DNA from: Paenibacillus sp. W2I17
Lineage (GTDB): Bacteria > Bacillota > Bacilli > Paenibacillales > Paenibacillaceae
DNA: 64,000 nt
Assembly: GCF_030815985.1 (NCBI RefSeq)
Contig: NZ_JAUSXM010000001.1
Location: forward strand, 1,550,001-1,614,000
Direction of reading: 5' to 3'
Made by a program: the position numbers and the translations under genes. Shown here piece after piece: positions 10,413 through 20,153 of this stretch. Each line of letters starts with the position of its first letter. The first letter of the stretch is position 1. A model generated the notes under the pieces. It worked only from the letters and a program-made list of their open reading frames with translations. It was not told the DNA's origin and did not search any database.

Positions 10413-10443
10413 CAAAAAGAAACACCCGATGATACACATCGGG
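10413..10443 (-). terminator. Terminator of the acetyltransferase pair
   Basis: CCCGATG/CATCGGG stem (10425-10443); on the minus strand the tail reads TGTTTCTTTTTG. Confidence 0.75.
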
Positions 10444-10487
10444 CATTCTCATTAGCTACGATCACGTTGTTCACTATTTATTCTTCA

Positions 10488-11093
10488 CTATGTGTTCTTC
10501 ACTACGTCCCTGCTGTACTTTGTTTTGTCTTCTTCCGTTATCTTGCGAAGGACCCTGCAAGGATTACCCGCAGCAATCACACCAGAGGGTATACTCTTGG
10601 TCACTACGCTCCCTGCGCCGATGATCGTATTATCTCCAATCGTCACACCGGCAAGAACTGTCACACCGCCACCGATCCACACATTATTGCCCACCGTGAT
10701 GGGTCCAACGATCTCCAGACCTTCATTGCGCTGCTCAACATCATAAGGGTGGCCTGCAGTATAAAATCCGCAATTGGGAGCAACAAAAACGTTATCTCCA
10801 AAACTGATTTTTCCTCCATCCAGCATGACAATATTATGATTGCTATAGAAGTTCTCACCAATTTCAATATTATAGCCGTAATCACATACAAATGGCTGTT
10901 CAATCAGGAAACGATCCGTCGTTTTCCCCAGCAGTTTCTTGATTAACGCTTCTCTTTCATTGATCTTGGCTGGATGGAGCTGGTTATAATCGTAACAAAG
11001 CCCTTTGGCATGTAAACGCTCTTGAATTAACTCTTGATCATAATTGGCGTTATACAAGAGCCCTAATTGAGATTTCTCTTTTTCAGTCATCAT
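10488..11093 (-). CDS. Sugar O-acetyltransferase (maltose/galactoside acetyltransferase family)
   Basis: Left-handed beta-helix acetyl-CoA transferase of the Maa/LacA type, about 201 aa. The N-terminal Mac domain (MTEKEKSQLGLLYNA) precedes hexapeptide repeats such as [19 protein letters not shown] and IGAGSVVTKSIPSG. The catalytic His is in YTAGHPYD. I prefer the ATG at 11093, with GGAAGTG 8 nt upstream; 11111 is possible. It follows a paralogous gene by some 17-35 nt on the same strand. It acetylates a free sugar or thiosugar, perhaps for detoxification. Confidence 0.9.
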   Translation of the reverse strand: MMTEKEKSQLGLLYNANYDQELIQERLHAKGLCYDYNQLHPAKINEREALIKKLLGKTTDRFLIEQPFVCDYGYNIEIGENFYSNHNIVMLDGGKISFGDNVFVAPNCGFYTAGHPYDVEQRNEGLEIVGPITVGNNVWIGGGVTVLAGVTIGDNTIIGAGSVVTKSIPSGVIAAGNPCRVLRKITEEDKTKYSRDVVKNT

Positions 11094-11128
11094 TTCGTAA
11101 GCACTTCCCATCTTCTATCTAAAATAAT

Positions 11129-11695
11129 TTAAAGCTCTATCTCTCTAATGATTCTAGCAGGATTGCCGCCAACGATCATATTATCGGGAACATCCTTTGT
11201 AACCACAGACCCGGAAGCAATAACCACGTTGTCTCCAATGGTAACCCCCGGATTAATAACGGCTCTACCACCAATCCATACGTTATTGCCAATCGTGACT
11301 GGCTTGCCATATTCTGCACCCGTATTGCGTTCATGCGGATGGAGTGGATGAGTAGCCGTATAGATATGTACATCTGGCCCCATCAAGCAATGGTCTCCAA
11401 TACGAACTTCACACACATCTAATATCGTACAGTTAAAATTGGTATAAAAATGATTGCCTACATGAATGTTATATCCATAATCCACATGAATATTAGGTTC
11501 CATGCCCAGGTGTTCACCTGTAGATCCCAACAGTTCTTTCAATAACTTGGTGCGAAGCTCACCCTCCGTTTCCGTCGTTTGATTGAACGTCCGCGTCATT
11601 TTCCTTGCATACTCTCTGTCCTCAGACAATTGAAGATCCGAAGCCATGTACAGCTCGCCATCCAGCATTTTTTGTTTTTCCGTCTTCGTAGTCAT
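11129..11695 (-). CDS. Sugar O-acetyltransferase, paralogue of the next gene
   Basis: 188 aa from the ATG at 11695 (GGGAG upstream). Same architecture as the neighbour: Mac domain ([14 protein letters not shown]), then hexapeptide repeats ([24 protein letters not shown]) and the catalytic His in YTATHPLHP. The paralogues differ throughout, so this is an old duplication rather than a recent copy. The pair forms a two-gene unit ending at the terminator near 10425. Confidence 0.9.
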   Translation of the reverse strand: MTTKTEKQKMLDGELYMASDLQLSEDREYARKMTRTFNQTTETEGELRTKLLKELLGSTGEHLGMEPNIHVDYGYNIHVGNHFYTNFNCTILDVCEVRIGDHCLMGPDVHIYTATHPLHPHERNTGAEYGKPVTIGNNVWIGGRAVINPGVTIGDNVVIASGSVVTKDVPDNMIVGGNPARIIREIEL

Positions 11696-11850
11696 GATCA
11701 CCGCTCCCTCATTACACATCATGTAATTCAACATTAAATAACACTTTTAAAAACTCTTTTAATTATATAGATTAGTATGAATAAAGCAAGTTTTGCTAGA
11801 TATGAAAATGGTTAATTTCACTGACGTATACTCTAGTGTATCAACAATAA

Positions 11851-11892
11851 AAAAACCTCTACACCCATTAGACTATGGGAATGCAGAGGTTC
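11851..11892 (-). terminator. Terminator of the MFS gene
   Basis: On the minus strand ACCTCTGCATTCCCAT pairs with ATGGGTGTAGAGGT, followed by seven T. Confidence 0.85.
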
Positions 11893-11924
11893 AAGCCTTT
11901 TGTCCAATCTCCAATTTCTTTATT

Positions 11925-13088
11925 CTAAGCAACCGCCTGAACGGTTTTTTCCTTAACGCTAATGGCATAGATGGCAGACACCAAACCAAGCAAAATCAGA
12001 ACAGAACCAACCCATCCAGTGTTCAGAATCGATGAATGATCAATCACCATGCCACCGATATAGGTACCCAGTGCAATACCTGCATGTGCAATTCCTGAAT
12101 TGGTACTGATTAGCGTTTCGGCTGTTTCCGGAGAAGTTTTGATAATGAGACTATTCTGAACGGGCGTAACCGTCCAACTCAATGCACTCCAGATGCTTAA
12201 CAATAGCAAGAATGCGATCAAAGGCAATCCTACGCTAAACGGAATGACAGCCATAGTCACAATAAAGGGAATCAGCACAATGACAATGGCTTTAGCAGGA
12301 TGCAGACGATCGGATAACATGCCACCTATGCCTCCACCTGCAACAGCGGCGATCCCAAACATCATATAGATAAAGGTAACCATCGTGGCGCTGGCACCCA
12401 GCGTTTCTTGCAAGAATGGCGTGAAATACGCATATAAAGTCAAATGGCCCGCAAGCACAAGCAAAGTCGTAGCATGGATTGCCAACATTTTAGGATTCCA
12501 CAGAGCCGTAAGCTGTTTTTTCAGGGATACAGCAGGAATAGGCTGGACACGGTCCATTGCAATCCAGATGGCTACCATAACCACTGCAGTCAGAATAGCA
12601 ATCAGCATAAACACCTCACGCCAACCTGCCAAGTTGCCTACAAAGATACCCAGGGGCACACCCAGGATAAGTGATGCACTGCCTCCCATGGTAATGATCC
12701 CCACCGCGCGTCCTTTATATTGTGGTTCCACAATGCGTGCTGCAAGGGTCAGGGAGAGTACAAAAATAAGTGAACCCGTTGCGGCTCCGAGTGCTCTGCC
12801 CGCCATCAGCATATAAAAGCTGGGACTAAATGCAGAGATCAGATTACTGATCAGAAAAACAAATAGCGTACACATATATACTTTTTTACGCTCGAATCTG
12901 GCCGTCATATTTAATAAAATCGGGGCAGACAACGCATAGACAAGTGAGAAAATAGAGATTAGATACCCGGCTTTCGCCAGGGAAAGATGAAGATCCGTAG
13001 CAATCAGGTCCAGAATTCCACCCAAAATCAGTTCAACGGTTCCGACCACAAATGCTGCGATAGCAAGCACATATACTTTCTTATTCAT
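11925..13088 (-). CDS. MFS transporter, DHA1 (AraJ/YdhP-like) family
   Basis: 387 aa, about twelve transmembrane helices starting directly after MNKKVYVLAIAAFVVGTVE. The loop 2-3 motif is seen as LNMTARFERKKVYM. The ATG at 13088 has GAGGAGG 9 nt upstream; a longer reading frame from 13148 adds an unlikely leader. Members export drugs, sugars or amino-acid-related compounds. The TrmB-type regulator gene directly upstream on the same strand is the likely controller. Confidence 0.88.
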   Translation of the reverse strand: MNKKVYVLAIAAFVVGTVELILGGILDLIATDLHLSLAKAGYLISIFSLVYALSAPILLNMTARFERKKVYMCTLFVFLISNLISAFSPSFYMLMAGRALGAATGSLIFVLSLTLAARIVEPQYKGRAVGIITMGGSASLILGVPLGIFVGNLAGWREVFMLIAILTAVVMVAIWIAMDRVQPIPAVSLKKQLTALWNPKMLAIHATTLLVLAGHLTLYAYFTPFLQETLGASATMVTFIYMMFGIAAVAGGGIGGMLSDRLHPAKAIVIVLIPFIVTMAVIPFSVGLPLIAFLLLLSIWSALSWTVTPVQNSLIIKTSPETAETLISTNSGIAHAGIALGTYIGGMVIDHSSILNTGWVGSVLILLGLVSAIYAISVKEKTVQAVA

Positions 13089-13207
13089 TTTTGAATCCTC
13101 CTCAAAAGTTACAACTACGATAGTAACCCATAAGAATGAAAGTTTCAATAGTTATTTTCATGATTGTTTTCAAACAAAGATATAACAAAAAAACTATGAG
13201 AATAGTT

Positions 13208-13960
13208 TTAATAGATCAATCTGGTGAGCAGTTTCTCGATTTCCGCATCCTGTAACAGTTGGTCACCGTATTTTTTGGTAATTTGAGTAAGGGCAACATC
13301 ATGGTAGAAATAATCAGTCATCGCTTTGACAATCGGTTTGGACATCGTCTTGATGGCTCGCCATGAATCATGCTCCACACCGGCAAACAACAAATACGCA
13401 TGATCCACAATAAGCAGCTGTGAAGGTTCCGGCGCATCAAGCAATGGAATCAACGAGTATATCCGGTTTAAGGATGTCTCCATGCCCCCAACGGCAAGCA
13501 CTTCAACGTACACGCCCTGCTTTTCCTTCTGCTCCAGCAGTTCACGATATTTCTCCATTCGCTCATTCCAGGCCAGAAAAAGAATTGATGAATCTGCTTC
13601 CTCGATAAGCTGTTCGATATTCGATGCGATGGACGACTCATCTTTTAACGTCCAGATATGTTCATCGGTGAATGTACGTTTGATTTTGTAACTTTTCAAT
13701 TCCTCAATATCTTTCTCAAAATCAGCCTTGATCTTATGAATAATGGACTGAAGATCCACAGCCATATATAGTTTTTTCTTCCCATCCATCGTTGTCAGCA
13801 CCGTTCCCTTGTCGATCAGGCGATTAAGTACTTCATAAATTTTGGCTTTGGGAACGTTGGAGTAATTTACAATCGATGTGGCATCAAGCGGTTCATCCTG
13901 CGCGAATATAGCCTCGTATACCTGACTTTCATATTGTGTAAATCCGAATTTCTGCAACAT
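13208..13960 (-). CDS. TrmB family transcriptional regulator
   Basis: 250 aa. An N-terminal TrmB-type winged helix (LQKFGFTQYESQVYEAIF ... PKAKIYEVLNRLIDKGTV) is followed by a short coiled coil (about residues 80-100) and a PLD-like effector domain (SSILFLAWNERMEKYRELLEQ). TrmB proteins sense sugars in archaea and are less common in bacteria, where they often sit beside a transporter gene, as here. The MFS gene begins 120 nt downstream. Confidence 0.88.
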   Translation of the reverse strand: MLQKFGFTQYESQVYEAIFAQDEPLDATSIVNYSNVPKAKIYEVLNRLIDKGTVLTTMDGKKKLYMAVDLQSIIHKIKADFEKDIEELKSYKIKRTFTDEHIWTLKDESSIASNIEQLIEEADSSILFLAWNERMEKYRELLEQKEKQGVYVEVLAVGGMETSLNRIYSLIPLLDAPEPSQLLIVDHAYLLFAGVEHDSWRAIKTMSKPIVKAMTDYFYHDVALTQITKKYGDQLLQDAEIEKLLTRLIY

Positions 13961-14165
13961 GGTTTGGATGGCGCATCCCTTCTTAGTGTGTCTGGTCTAT
14001 CTAGTTTAGACGCATGAACTTCCCATGTCCAGTATGTCCCAACTGACCTAGGAATGTGGAATCAAAATTAAATTTAGCCATCTCACCAAAATAAAATCAC
14101 TTTCAAGTGGTTATATTAACAATCGGGAATACACATTTTGCTTGTGGAAGGAGCTGTAACTTAGA

Positions 14166-14294
14166 ATGGAAAGTACTCAAGATTTTGTGAAGAAAGTTAA
14201 CGAAAATGCCGAAAAAGCACGTCACAATAAAAACAACGGCAAGGGAACGCCAGGGGACAAGTTGCCATCCAAACAGCACTCAACGAATAAGTAG
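14166..14294 (+). CDS. Small hydrophilic DUF4023-like protein, 42 aa
   Basis: The ATG at 14166 follows AAGGAG with a 12-nt gap; the stop is TAG at 14292. The peptide (MESTQDFVKKVNENAEK near the start, GKGTPGDKLPSKQH near the end) matches my recollection of the DUF4023 pattern of very short, highly charged proteins found in spore-forming Bacillales. No function is known. It is below common ORF length limits but has a clear site and composition. Confidence 0.65.
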   Translation: MESTQDFVKKVNENAEKARHNKNNGKGTPGDKLPSKQHSTNK

Positions 14295-14389
14295 AGTCTA
14301 TTTATTAAACATCATGTCTTCCGTCTAACACCCTTTCCTCTACTTTTCATCTACTATTAAGAACCTTTAATAGAAAAGAGATGATTAGT

Positions 14390-14650
14390 ATGGCTCGTGT
14401 CAATGCTGTTCCACAACCGGATCTGGTATTAATCTACTGGTCTAGAAATCCGCTCATTCCCGGTTCTGCGCGCAGAATCCAAAGTGTACGCGTGATTGGT
14501 AATACGTCTCCATGTACATTCACACTGGTTCCCGGTGCACGGCTGATCAATGCACTGAACTGCTTGCTGGACAATGATATTGGATTCAAAGTGGTATACC
14601 GCTACAAAACCTCAGCAATCAGCGGAGTTCTCTTATTGAAACGCAAATGA
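14390..14650 (+). CDS. Conserved-looking small protein of unknown function, 86 aa
   Basis: Starts MARVNAVPQPDLVLIYWSRN at the ATG at 14390, with AAGAG about 9 nt upstream; an alternative ATG at 14381 adds three residues. It is mixed alpha/beta in character, has no signal peptide, two Cys (CTFTL, NCLLD) and a basic C-terminus LLLKRK. It is followed by a perfect-looking terminator. I do not recognise the family. It lies just after the DUF4023-like gene on the same strand, 95 nt away. Confidence 0.6.
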   Translation: MARVNAVPQPDLVLIYWSRNPLIPGSARRIQSVRVIGNTSPCTFTLVPGARLINALNCLLDNDIGFKVVYRYKTSAISGVLLLKRK

Positions 14651-14660
14651 TCAGCATCAA

Positions 14661-14696
14661 AAAATGGTGCCTCCCTTTAGGAGCGCACCATTTTTT
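14661..14696. terminator. Bidirectional terminator
   Basis: AAAATGGTGC/GCACCATTTT stem extended by CTCC/GGAG, with a run of T on the right and of A on the left, between convergent genes. Confidence 0.9.
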
Positions 14697-14731
14697 CATT
14701 TTTCATTCTTGGATTATATGAATCAATCCTT

Positions 14732-16375
14732 TTATTGGTTAGCTGCGATGGTATCGTTCACTTCTTGTGTGATCTGATCCCCGCCAAGTTTCTTCCAATT
14801 GGCTACGAAATTATCAAACTCGTCAATCGACAAGTTACCATAGATGATTTTCAGAAATGTCTCGGCTCTCAGTTTATCCAGTGTAGCTTGCTTCGTATTC
14901 ATTGTTCTCGTCGGTGCATAGATGAATTCATTCATGACAATGAGGTCATTATCCCGATAATATTTAATCACACCTTGTGAACTCTCTGGGCCAAAGATAC
15001 GCTCCATATGCCACTTGTCGAGGTTCCCATTCCGATAATCCATAATATCGTCATAGAACAGCTTCGCTTCAAGTTCCAATCCGGACGTATCTCCTGTTTT
15101 GAGCGCCTGCTCTACTTCATCCTGTGCCTTCACATTTTTGTTGGCTGGCAGGTTGGAGACCGTTGCATTATGAAAACCAAGACCTGTCAGTCCATTCAAA
15201 TAAGCAGCCCGTTCTTCCTTGGCAGACTCACCGAACATTTTTTCAGCCTGGAAATTAAGAAGTTTAATCAACGCTTCCGGATGCTCGTAGCCTTTGCGAA
15301 CGGCAAATATACCGCCCAGACTCAGATGATTCTGTGTTTTTGCTGGTTGATCATCAATCGATTGAACCGGGTAAGCCATCCAGTCGATGTTTTTGTCTTT
15401 CTTAATCATGCTGCTAACCTGAAATGGTGCCCATTGTGGCAAGAAGAACATGCCTGACTTGCCTGCATTCACATCCTCCATCATTTTAGCAAAATCCTTA
15501 ACACCAAATTCGGGATCAAGCACACCCTTCTGATACAGAGTCTGAAGCTCACGTAATCCTTCTTTCACTTCGGGTTGGATCGTCCCATTCACGACTTGAC
15601 CTGAAGCATCCTTAATCCAGGTTTCGAGATAACCATGATAACCGAGCAAGAACGCGTTTATAGGTAAATCTTTGTTCAAGGCAATGCCGTACGTATCATC
15701 TTTGCCATTTCCGTCTGGATCTTCGAAGGTAAAGGCTTCCGCAATCTGGATGACATCCTGCATGGATTTGGGCGCTTCAAGACCAACCTTTTTCAGCCAA
15801 TCCTGACGAATCCAGATCATATCCGAGGAATCCAGCGAGCCTGGGAAACTCACCATGGCGTATATTTTGCCATCCTTCGTTACCGGCTTCAGACCTGCTC
15901 CATCTTCAGCAGACATGAACTCCTTCACCAGTTCGGATGCATACTTGTCATATACTTCGGTCAGATCCTCCAGCATTCCCGCTTCATGCAGTTGTTCGAA
16001 TTGAACAGCACTCACTTTCAGTACATCCGGCAGATCACCACTCGCCAGCGTGACATTCATCTTATCGTTATAATTGGCATCCGGAACAATCCATTCGTAC
16101 GTTACATCAATACCAAGTTCATCCTTGTAACCTCTGGTCCAGATGTTATTGGCGTGTGTATCTCCTTGGGCAAGCGATTCTTTCCCCGTTTCATTCATGG
16201 TGGAAGTCAATTTAATGGGTGGGTCATATTTCGTAAGTGGTCCTCCCGCATCCTGCTGTGTGTTCGACTCAGCTTCATTCTCGGCACTTCCCGCACCGGA
16301 TGAACAGGCAGCAAGTGTGGTGGCCAGTACCATGGTTAATGTTAATAATGAGAACTTCTTGAATGATATATTCAT
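14732..16375 (-). CDS. Carbohydrate ABC transporter substrate-binding lipoprotein of the arabinan locus
   Basis: 547 aa. Lipoprotein signal: MNISFKKFSLLTLTMVLATT then lipobox TLAACSSG. The rest is a large CUT1 sugar-binding fold (EDPDGNGKDDTYGIALN loop, a calcium-like site, is typical). It is the last gene of a minus-strand cluster with a YesN/YesM pair and two permeases. Its start is preceded by GGGAGGAG, and the copy of the 187-bp repeat at 16407-16593 ends only about 30 nt upstream, so its mRNA leader probably includes that repeat. Confidence 0.9.
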   Translation of the reverse strand: MNISFKKFSLLTLTMVLATTLAACSSGAGSAENEAESNTQQDAGGPLTKYDPPIKLTSTMNETGKESLAQGDTHANNIWTRGYKDELGIDVTYEWIVPDANYNDKMNVTLASGDLPDVLKVSAVQFEQLHEAGMLEDLTEVYDKYASELVKEFMSAEDGAGLKPVTKDGKIYAMVSFPGSLDSSDMIWIRQDWLKKVGLEAPKSMQDVIQIAEAFTFEDPDGNGKDDTYGIALNKDLPINAFLLGYHGYLETWIKDASGQVVNGTIQPEVKEGLRELQTLYQKGVLDPEFGVKDFAKMMEDVNAGKSGMFFLPQWAPFQVSSMIKKDKNIDWMAYPVQSIDDQPAKTQNHLSLGGIFAVRKGYEHPEALIKLLNFQAEKMFGESAKEERAAYLNGLTGLGFHNATVSNLPANKNVKAQDEVEQALKTGDTSGLELEAKLFYDDIMDYRNGNLDKWHMERIFGPESSQGVIKYYRDNDLIVMNEFIYAPTRTMNTKQATLDKLRAETFLKIIYGNLSIDEFDNFVANWKKLGGDQITQEVNDTIAANQ

Positions 16376-16406
16376 GCGAATCCCCCTTTTTTCTCCTCCC
16401 GTGAGG

Positions 16407-16593
16407 TATATAAGATGAACTTTAAATATTAAACACCCACTCCGATAGCAGAATAACCTTCCGTCACTGTTATCCCCAGATTTCCTTTATCCCTTTTTCC
16501 AAGGGAGAAATCTGTTGATAAAGGCGAACGCTCCGCTTCTTCAGGTTTTTTCTGCTTTCTCCGTTCATGGTTTAATTTGACTCATCTTATATA
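16407..16593 (-). repeat. Repeat copy A: short element with inverted ends and a long hairpin core
   Basis: Ends are perfect inverted repeats TATATAAGATGA (16407-16418) and its complement (16582-16593). The core, read on the minus strand, contains ACCTGAAGAAGCGGAGCG, TTCGCCTTTATC, and an arm pair CAGATTT/AAATCTG, all shared with copy B at 31206-31398 on the plus strand. An outer pair CAGAA..AACCT/AGGTTATTCTG closes the structure. It is non-coding. It resembles a miniature inverted-repeat element or a structured RNA; it fills most of the gap between the response regulator gene and the lipoprotein gene. Confidence 0.8.
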
Positions 16594-16608
16594 TAATTTT
16601 ATATTACA

Positions 16609-16623
16609 AAGAAAGCGCTATCG
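16609..16623. promoter_or_regulatory. Weak cre-like site
   Basis: AAGAAAGCGCTATCG matches the CcpA cre consensus at the central AANCG-T core but misses outer positions. It lies upstream of the lipoprotein gene and beyond repeat copy A. Confidence 0.35.
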
Positions 16624-16679
16624 CTTCGAGTGTATCCCGTTGACATCTGGTATCTTTGATTTACCATTTGAGATATCAT

Positions 16680-18359
16680 TTAACTTTTCTGATCCCGATA
16701 CTCTTGAGGGGTGCAACCTGTCGCTTTTTTGAAGAAACGATAAAAATAATGTTGATCACTAAATCCAACTTTCGCGGATATTTCATGCATCTTGCAGGAA
16801 GAACCCAGAAGCAACTCTTTGCTTCGCTCCACTCTACGGTCATGGATGTAGTCGGATATGCCTTTGCCGGTAATCCGTTTGTACCAACGCGACAGATAAG
16901 AAGGGTTAAGAGAAACTTCCTGTGCGATCCGTGTGAGTGATAGGTCGTCCTCCAGATGGTGCTTGATATAATGATGGATCGTGATCAGAATCTGTGATTG
17001 GTCGTTCAGGCGGGCATCGCTTCGTTTGGAGATCATCCATTCGTATGCCGATTGATAAAAAACGACCAGATCGGTCCATGCGGTATGAATATCAAAATGT
17101 AACATTCGAGACAGCGATATTTCTTCCATTGCCGATTCATATAACCCTAGTTCATGCAGGACTTCAATGAGTACACTCGCTGCACCCGTATACGTTTTCA
17201 TGCGAAAGAATGGATCTGGAAGTCCCTCCTTCGCCGCCTCGGTCCATTTATGGAAGGACTCTATCCATTCCCGATCCCCGGCGGTTATTCGCTGTTTGAT
17301 CTGATCCAGATGCAGCGTTACAACACCCTGTTGATTCATAATGCTAGGGGTGTAAGGCAATTCATCCTGGATATTTACACGCAGCAGCTTCTCCATTCCA
17401 AGCCCGGGACTCTCATGAATCGACAGGCGTAACTGCCCGATTGCCTGATTAACCCTGCTCCACTCTACCGCCTGCTCGCTGACCATAATGGATACAGACA
17501 GGTTCAAGCAGTCCGCACAGGATTGCTGCACAGACTCCAAAGTGCCATAGACAAAACGAAGGGTCTGTACCCAGTTATCCAGCTGACTACCTCGTTCCCC
17601 TTGTGTATCAGATACGTGTGACGGATATGTCTCTTGCGATTGAATAAAACACGCGATGACCTGGGTGTCCAGATCAATCGCCTTCACCTTAGCCTTGTCT
17701 TGCAGCAGCTCCTCCGCAACATTGGCAACGGCATAACGGATGAGACTGCGATCCGCCTGAGATTGATAGTTGTTCCACTCCTCTACCCGTATAATTACAG
17801 GAATAACGAGTTGATCGGATTCGAAAGGTAACTGTACAGCATCCAGCTCTTCTTGAAGTGAAACAATATCATGTCTATCCGTTCGCTTAAGCACATCCAG
17901 CAGCAATTGACGCTGTAACTGTGGCAGTGCTCGTGGCAATTTACCGCGAAACCAGGCAGCTTGGTAGCGAAAATCATTTTCTTCCGAGAGCTGTGTTAAT
18001 GCCCGTTCTACCGCAGCTCGAATATGATTCATGCCCTCTGTCTTTAACAGGTAATCAACAACGCACGGATTTCGAATGGCTTGATGTGCATAATCGAATT
18101 CGTTATGACCTGTCAGCAAGAGAACTTTGCATCGTGGCCACCGGTCCATAATCTGCTCAATCAACTGCATGCCATCCATGCCAGGCATACAGATATCACT
18201 GAGTACAATATCAATCTTGACCGAGTTCAACCAATCGATGGCTTCAAGGGCAGAGTATGCTTTAATAATCTCCATATCCTGAAAGTTCGCCTTTTGAAAG
18301 AAAGCATACAGTCCATCTAAAATAACGGGTTCATCATCTACAATAAGCATCCGCTGCAT
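16680..18359 (-). CDS. YesN-like response regulator with AraC-type DNA-binding domain
   Basis: 559 aa. The receiver domain (residues 1-120) has MLIVDDEPVIL, the phospho-acceptor Asp in VLSDICMPGMDG and the switch Lys in YLLKTEG. A long middle region of the YesN type follows, then a C-terminal AraC double helix-turn-helix (ITIHHYIKHHLEDDLSLTRIAQEVSLNPSYLSRWYKRITG). Such regulators activate nearby sugar ABC operons. The gene starts 4 nt after the kinase stop, so the two are cotranscribed. Confidence 0.92.
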   Translation of the reverse strand: MQRMLIVDDEPVILDGLYAFFQKANFQDMEIIKAYSALEAIDWLNSVKIDIVLSDICMPGMDGMQLIEQIMDRWPRCKVLLLTGHNEFDYAHQAIRNPCVVDYLLKTEGMNHIRAAVERALTQLSEENDFRYQAAWFRGKLPRALPQLQRQLLLDVLKRTDRHDIVSLQEELDAVQLPFESDQLVIPVIIRVEEWNNYQSQADRSLIRYAVANVAEELLQDKAKVKAIDLDTQVIACFIQSQETYPSHVSDTQGERGSQLDNWVQTLRFVYGTLESVQQSCADCLNLSVSIMVSEQAVEWSRVNQAIGQLRLSIHESPGLGMEKLLRVNIQDELPYTPSIMNQQGVVTLHLDQIKQRITAGDREWIESFHKWTEAAKEGLPDPFFRMKTYTGAASVLIEVLHELGLYESAMEEISLSRMLHFDIHTAWTDLVVFYQSAYEWMISKRSDARLNDQSQILITIHHYIKHHLEDDLSLTRIAQEVSLNPSYLSRWYKRITGKGISDYIHDRRVERSKELLLGSSCKMHEISAKVGFSDQHYFYRFFKKATGCTPQEYRDQKS

Positions 18360-18363
18360 AACG

Positions 18364-20115
18364 CTACTCCCCTTTCCATGGAATCTTCACTATAATGCAC
18401 AACCCACCGAGCTCACTTCGCTGCGCTGTAAGACCATAGGCAGCTCCGAATTTGATTCTTAATCGCTGATTCACATTCAAGAGCCCGGTTATCTCTTCGT
18501 TTCCATGTTTCCGTTCTATTTCCTCAAAGGCAGATTGCAGGTAATTCAATGTTTCGTCGGTTAACTGATCCCCATCATCCTCAATGCGAATGGACAGATT
18601 GTCCTGATCCTGTTGGTACGAAAGTTGTAGAATTCCTCCCTGGCTACGTTTGGCTAGTGCATGCTCAAACACATTTTCCACGATCGGCTGGATAATAACT
18701 CTGGGAATCGAAATCATTTTGTACCTCGCATCCAGATCCTCCAATTCCAACTGAATCCTCGAACCAAACCGGATTTTCTGAATGGATGCATAGACAAGCG
18801 CATGGTCAATTTCAGCCCCCAACGATACCTCTGTATGAGAATCCCGAGACATGTACTTGAAATATTGACCCAGATAGTCGGTGAATTCCTGAATGAGCTC
18901 CACATTCTCCACCTCAGCCATCTGCTTGATGCTGAACAGACTGTTGTATAAAAAGTGAGGTTGAATCTGGGATTGTAGATGTTTAAGTTCCGCTTCACTT
19001 GTTCGAATCCGTGCAACATAATTCTCATCGATCAAAATATGTAAGCGCTCTATCATATGGTTGAATCGAGAGTACAAATAGCCGAATTCATCCCTTCTGG
19101 ATGAAGGAATATGTACACTTGTCTGGCCCTGCTCTGCCATCCTGAATCCTCGAATGAGTACCGCTAAGGGTTGGTGAATCGATCTGTAGATCGAAAACGA
19201 GAAGACAATAATGATCACAACCGACATGAAGGTGACCATCCATAACCATACGTTGTATTGTTCCAGCGGTGCCCTTAGCACATCTTGCGGTATAGTGGCT
19301 GTCAGCGTGAACGAATGATCCTTATCATATAACGAATAATAGAGATATGGATCGGATTGAAACTTCGTAACTTGCATGGACTCGGACGGTTCTGGCGAAA
19401 CTGTTCGAATCGGTTTAACAGGTGCTGGCTGCTCGGAAGAAGAGATAACTACATGTTGCTGTTCACCAAAACTCAGTGTAATCTCACTTTCGCCCGTTTC
19501 CGATAGCTGCTGCAAACGATGTTTCAGTTCTTCAGCAGACAAGCGTATCCCTAATATGAAATTGGGTGGTTCCTCATGGTTCATGTTATATGGATTACTT
19601 TTCAGAAAATAGAGATCGTTATTGGAATGTGATAATTCGCCATTCAGATTCCCCATCGTGGCGAGCAGATTCTGCCACTCGTTATCCTCTACGTCCCGAA
19701 TCCCGTCCGTGGCACTGACCCGTTTATGCAGAGCAGGAACATAGTACACCACATCACTAATGTAGGGACTTGTCACCATGATCTGACCCAGCTTATTGTG
19801 GATATTGTTCAGACTGGACGTGACTTCATACCTGCTCATAATCGCGGCTCGTGTACTTAGTGTGGACATGGTTTCATCAAATGAAAATTCGGTAACCAGC
19901 GCACTCATTCGTTCCAATTCGAATTGCAGATGATTATGGTAGAAGTACAATTTGGACTCATGTGCCTTCTCCACCTCCGTCTGCATTTGTTTGGAGCTAA
20001 GTTGCGTAATCATAATGCTTATCCCGTACAATGGCAGAATGACCAGTACAAAAGCAATCATCAGTTTGACGACAATGGATGACTCTCTCCATCTTCCCCG
20101 GATGAATCGCAATGT
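18364..20115 (-). CDS. YesM-like sensor histidine kinase
   Basis: 583 aa from a TTG at 20115, chosen because GGGGGAGGAGG lies 6 nt before it; the frame extends to a GTG at 20136 that would place this site inside the gene. Order: TM1 (VVKLMIAFVLVILPLYGISI), a large extracellular sensor, TM2 (VWLWMVTFMSVVIIIVF), HAMP, His_kinase domain with the phospho-His in QIQPHFLYNSLF, and an ATPase domain (IVENVFEHAL as N-box, IEDDGDQL). It senses an external sugar signal, probably together with the binding protein, and phosphorylates the following regulator. Confidence 0.91.
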   Translation of the reverse strand, partial: TLRFIRGRWRESSIVVKLMIAFVLVILPLYGISIMITQLSSKQMQTEVEKAHESKLYFYHNHLQFELERMSALVTEFSFDETMSTLSTRAAIMSRYEVTSSLNNIHNKLGQIMVTSPYISDVVYYVPALHKRVSATDGIRDVEDNEWQNLLATMGNLNGELSHSNNDLYFLKSNPYNMNHEEPPNFILGIRLSAEELKHRLQQLSETGESEITLSFGEQQHVVISSSEQPAPVKPIRTVSPEPSESMQVTKFQSDPYLYYSLYDKDHSFTLTATIPQDVLRAPLEQYNVWLWMVTFMSVVIIIVFSFSIYRSIHQPLAVLIRGFRMAEQGQTSVHIPSSRRDEFGYLYSRFNHMIERLHILIDENYVARIRTSEAELKHLQSQIQPHFLYNSLFSIKQMAEVENVELIQEFTDYLGQYFKYMSRDSHTEVSLGAEIDHALVYASIQKIRFGSRIQLELEDLDARYKMISIPRVIIQPIVENVFEHALAKRSQGGILQLSYQQDQDNLSIRIEDDGDQLTDETLNYLQSAFEEIERKHGNEEITGLLNVNQRLRIKFGAAYGLTAQRSELGGLCIIVKIPWKGE

Positions 20116-20153
20116 TTCCCTCCTCCTCCCCCTCACGCTCTCTCATCAATAGC

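Noticed and set aside
10488..11695. Recent tandem duplication of the acetyltransferase genes
   Set aside because: The two proteins share architecture but differ throughout, so no recent repeat is present at DNA level.
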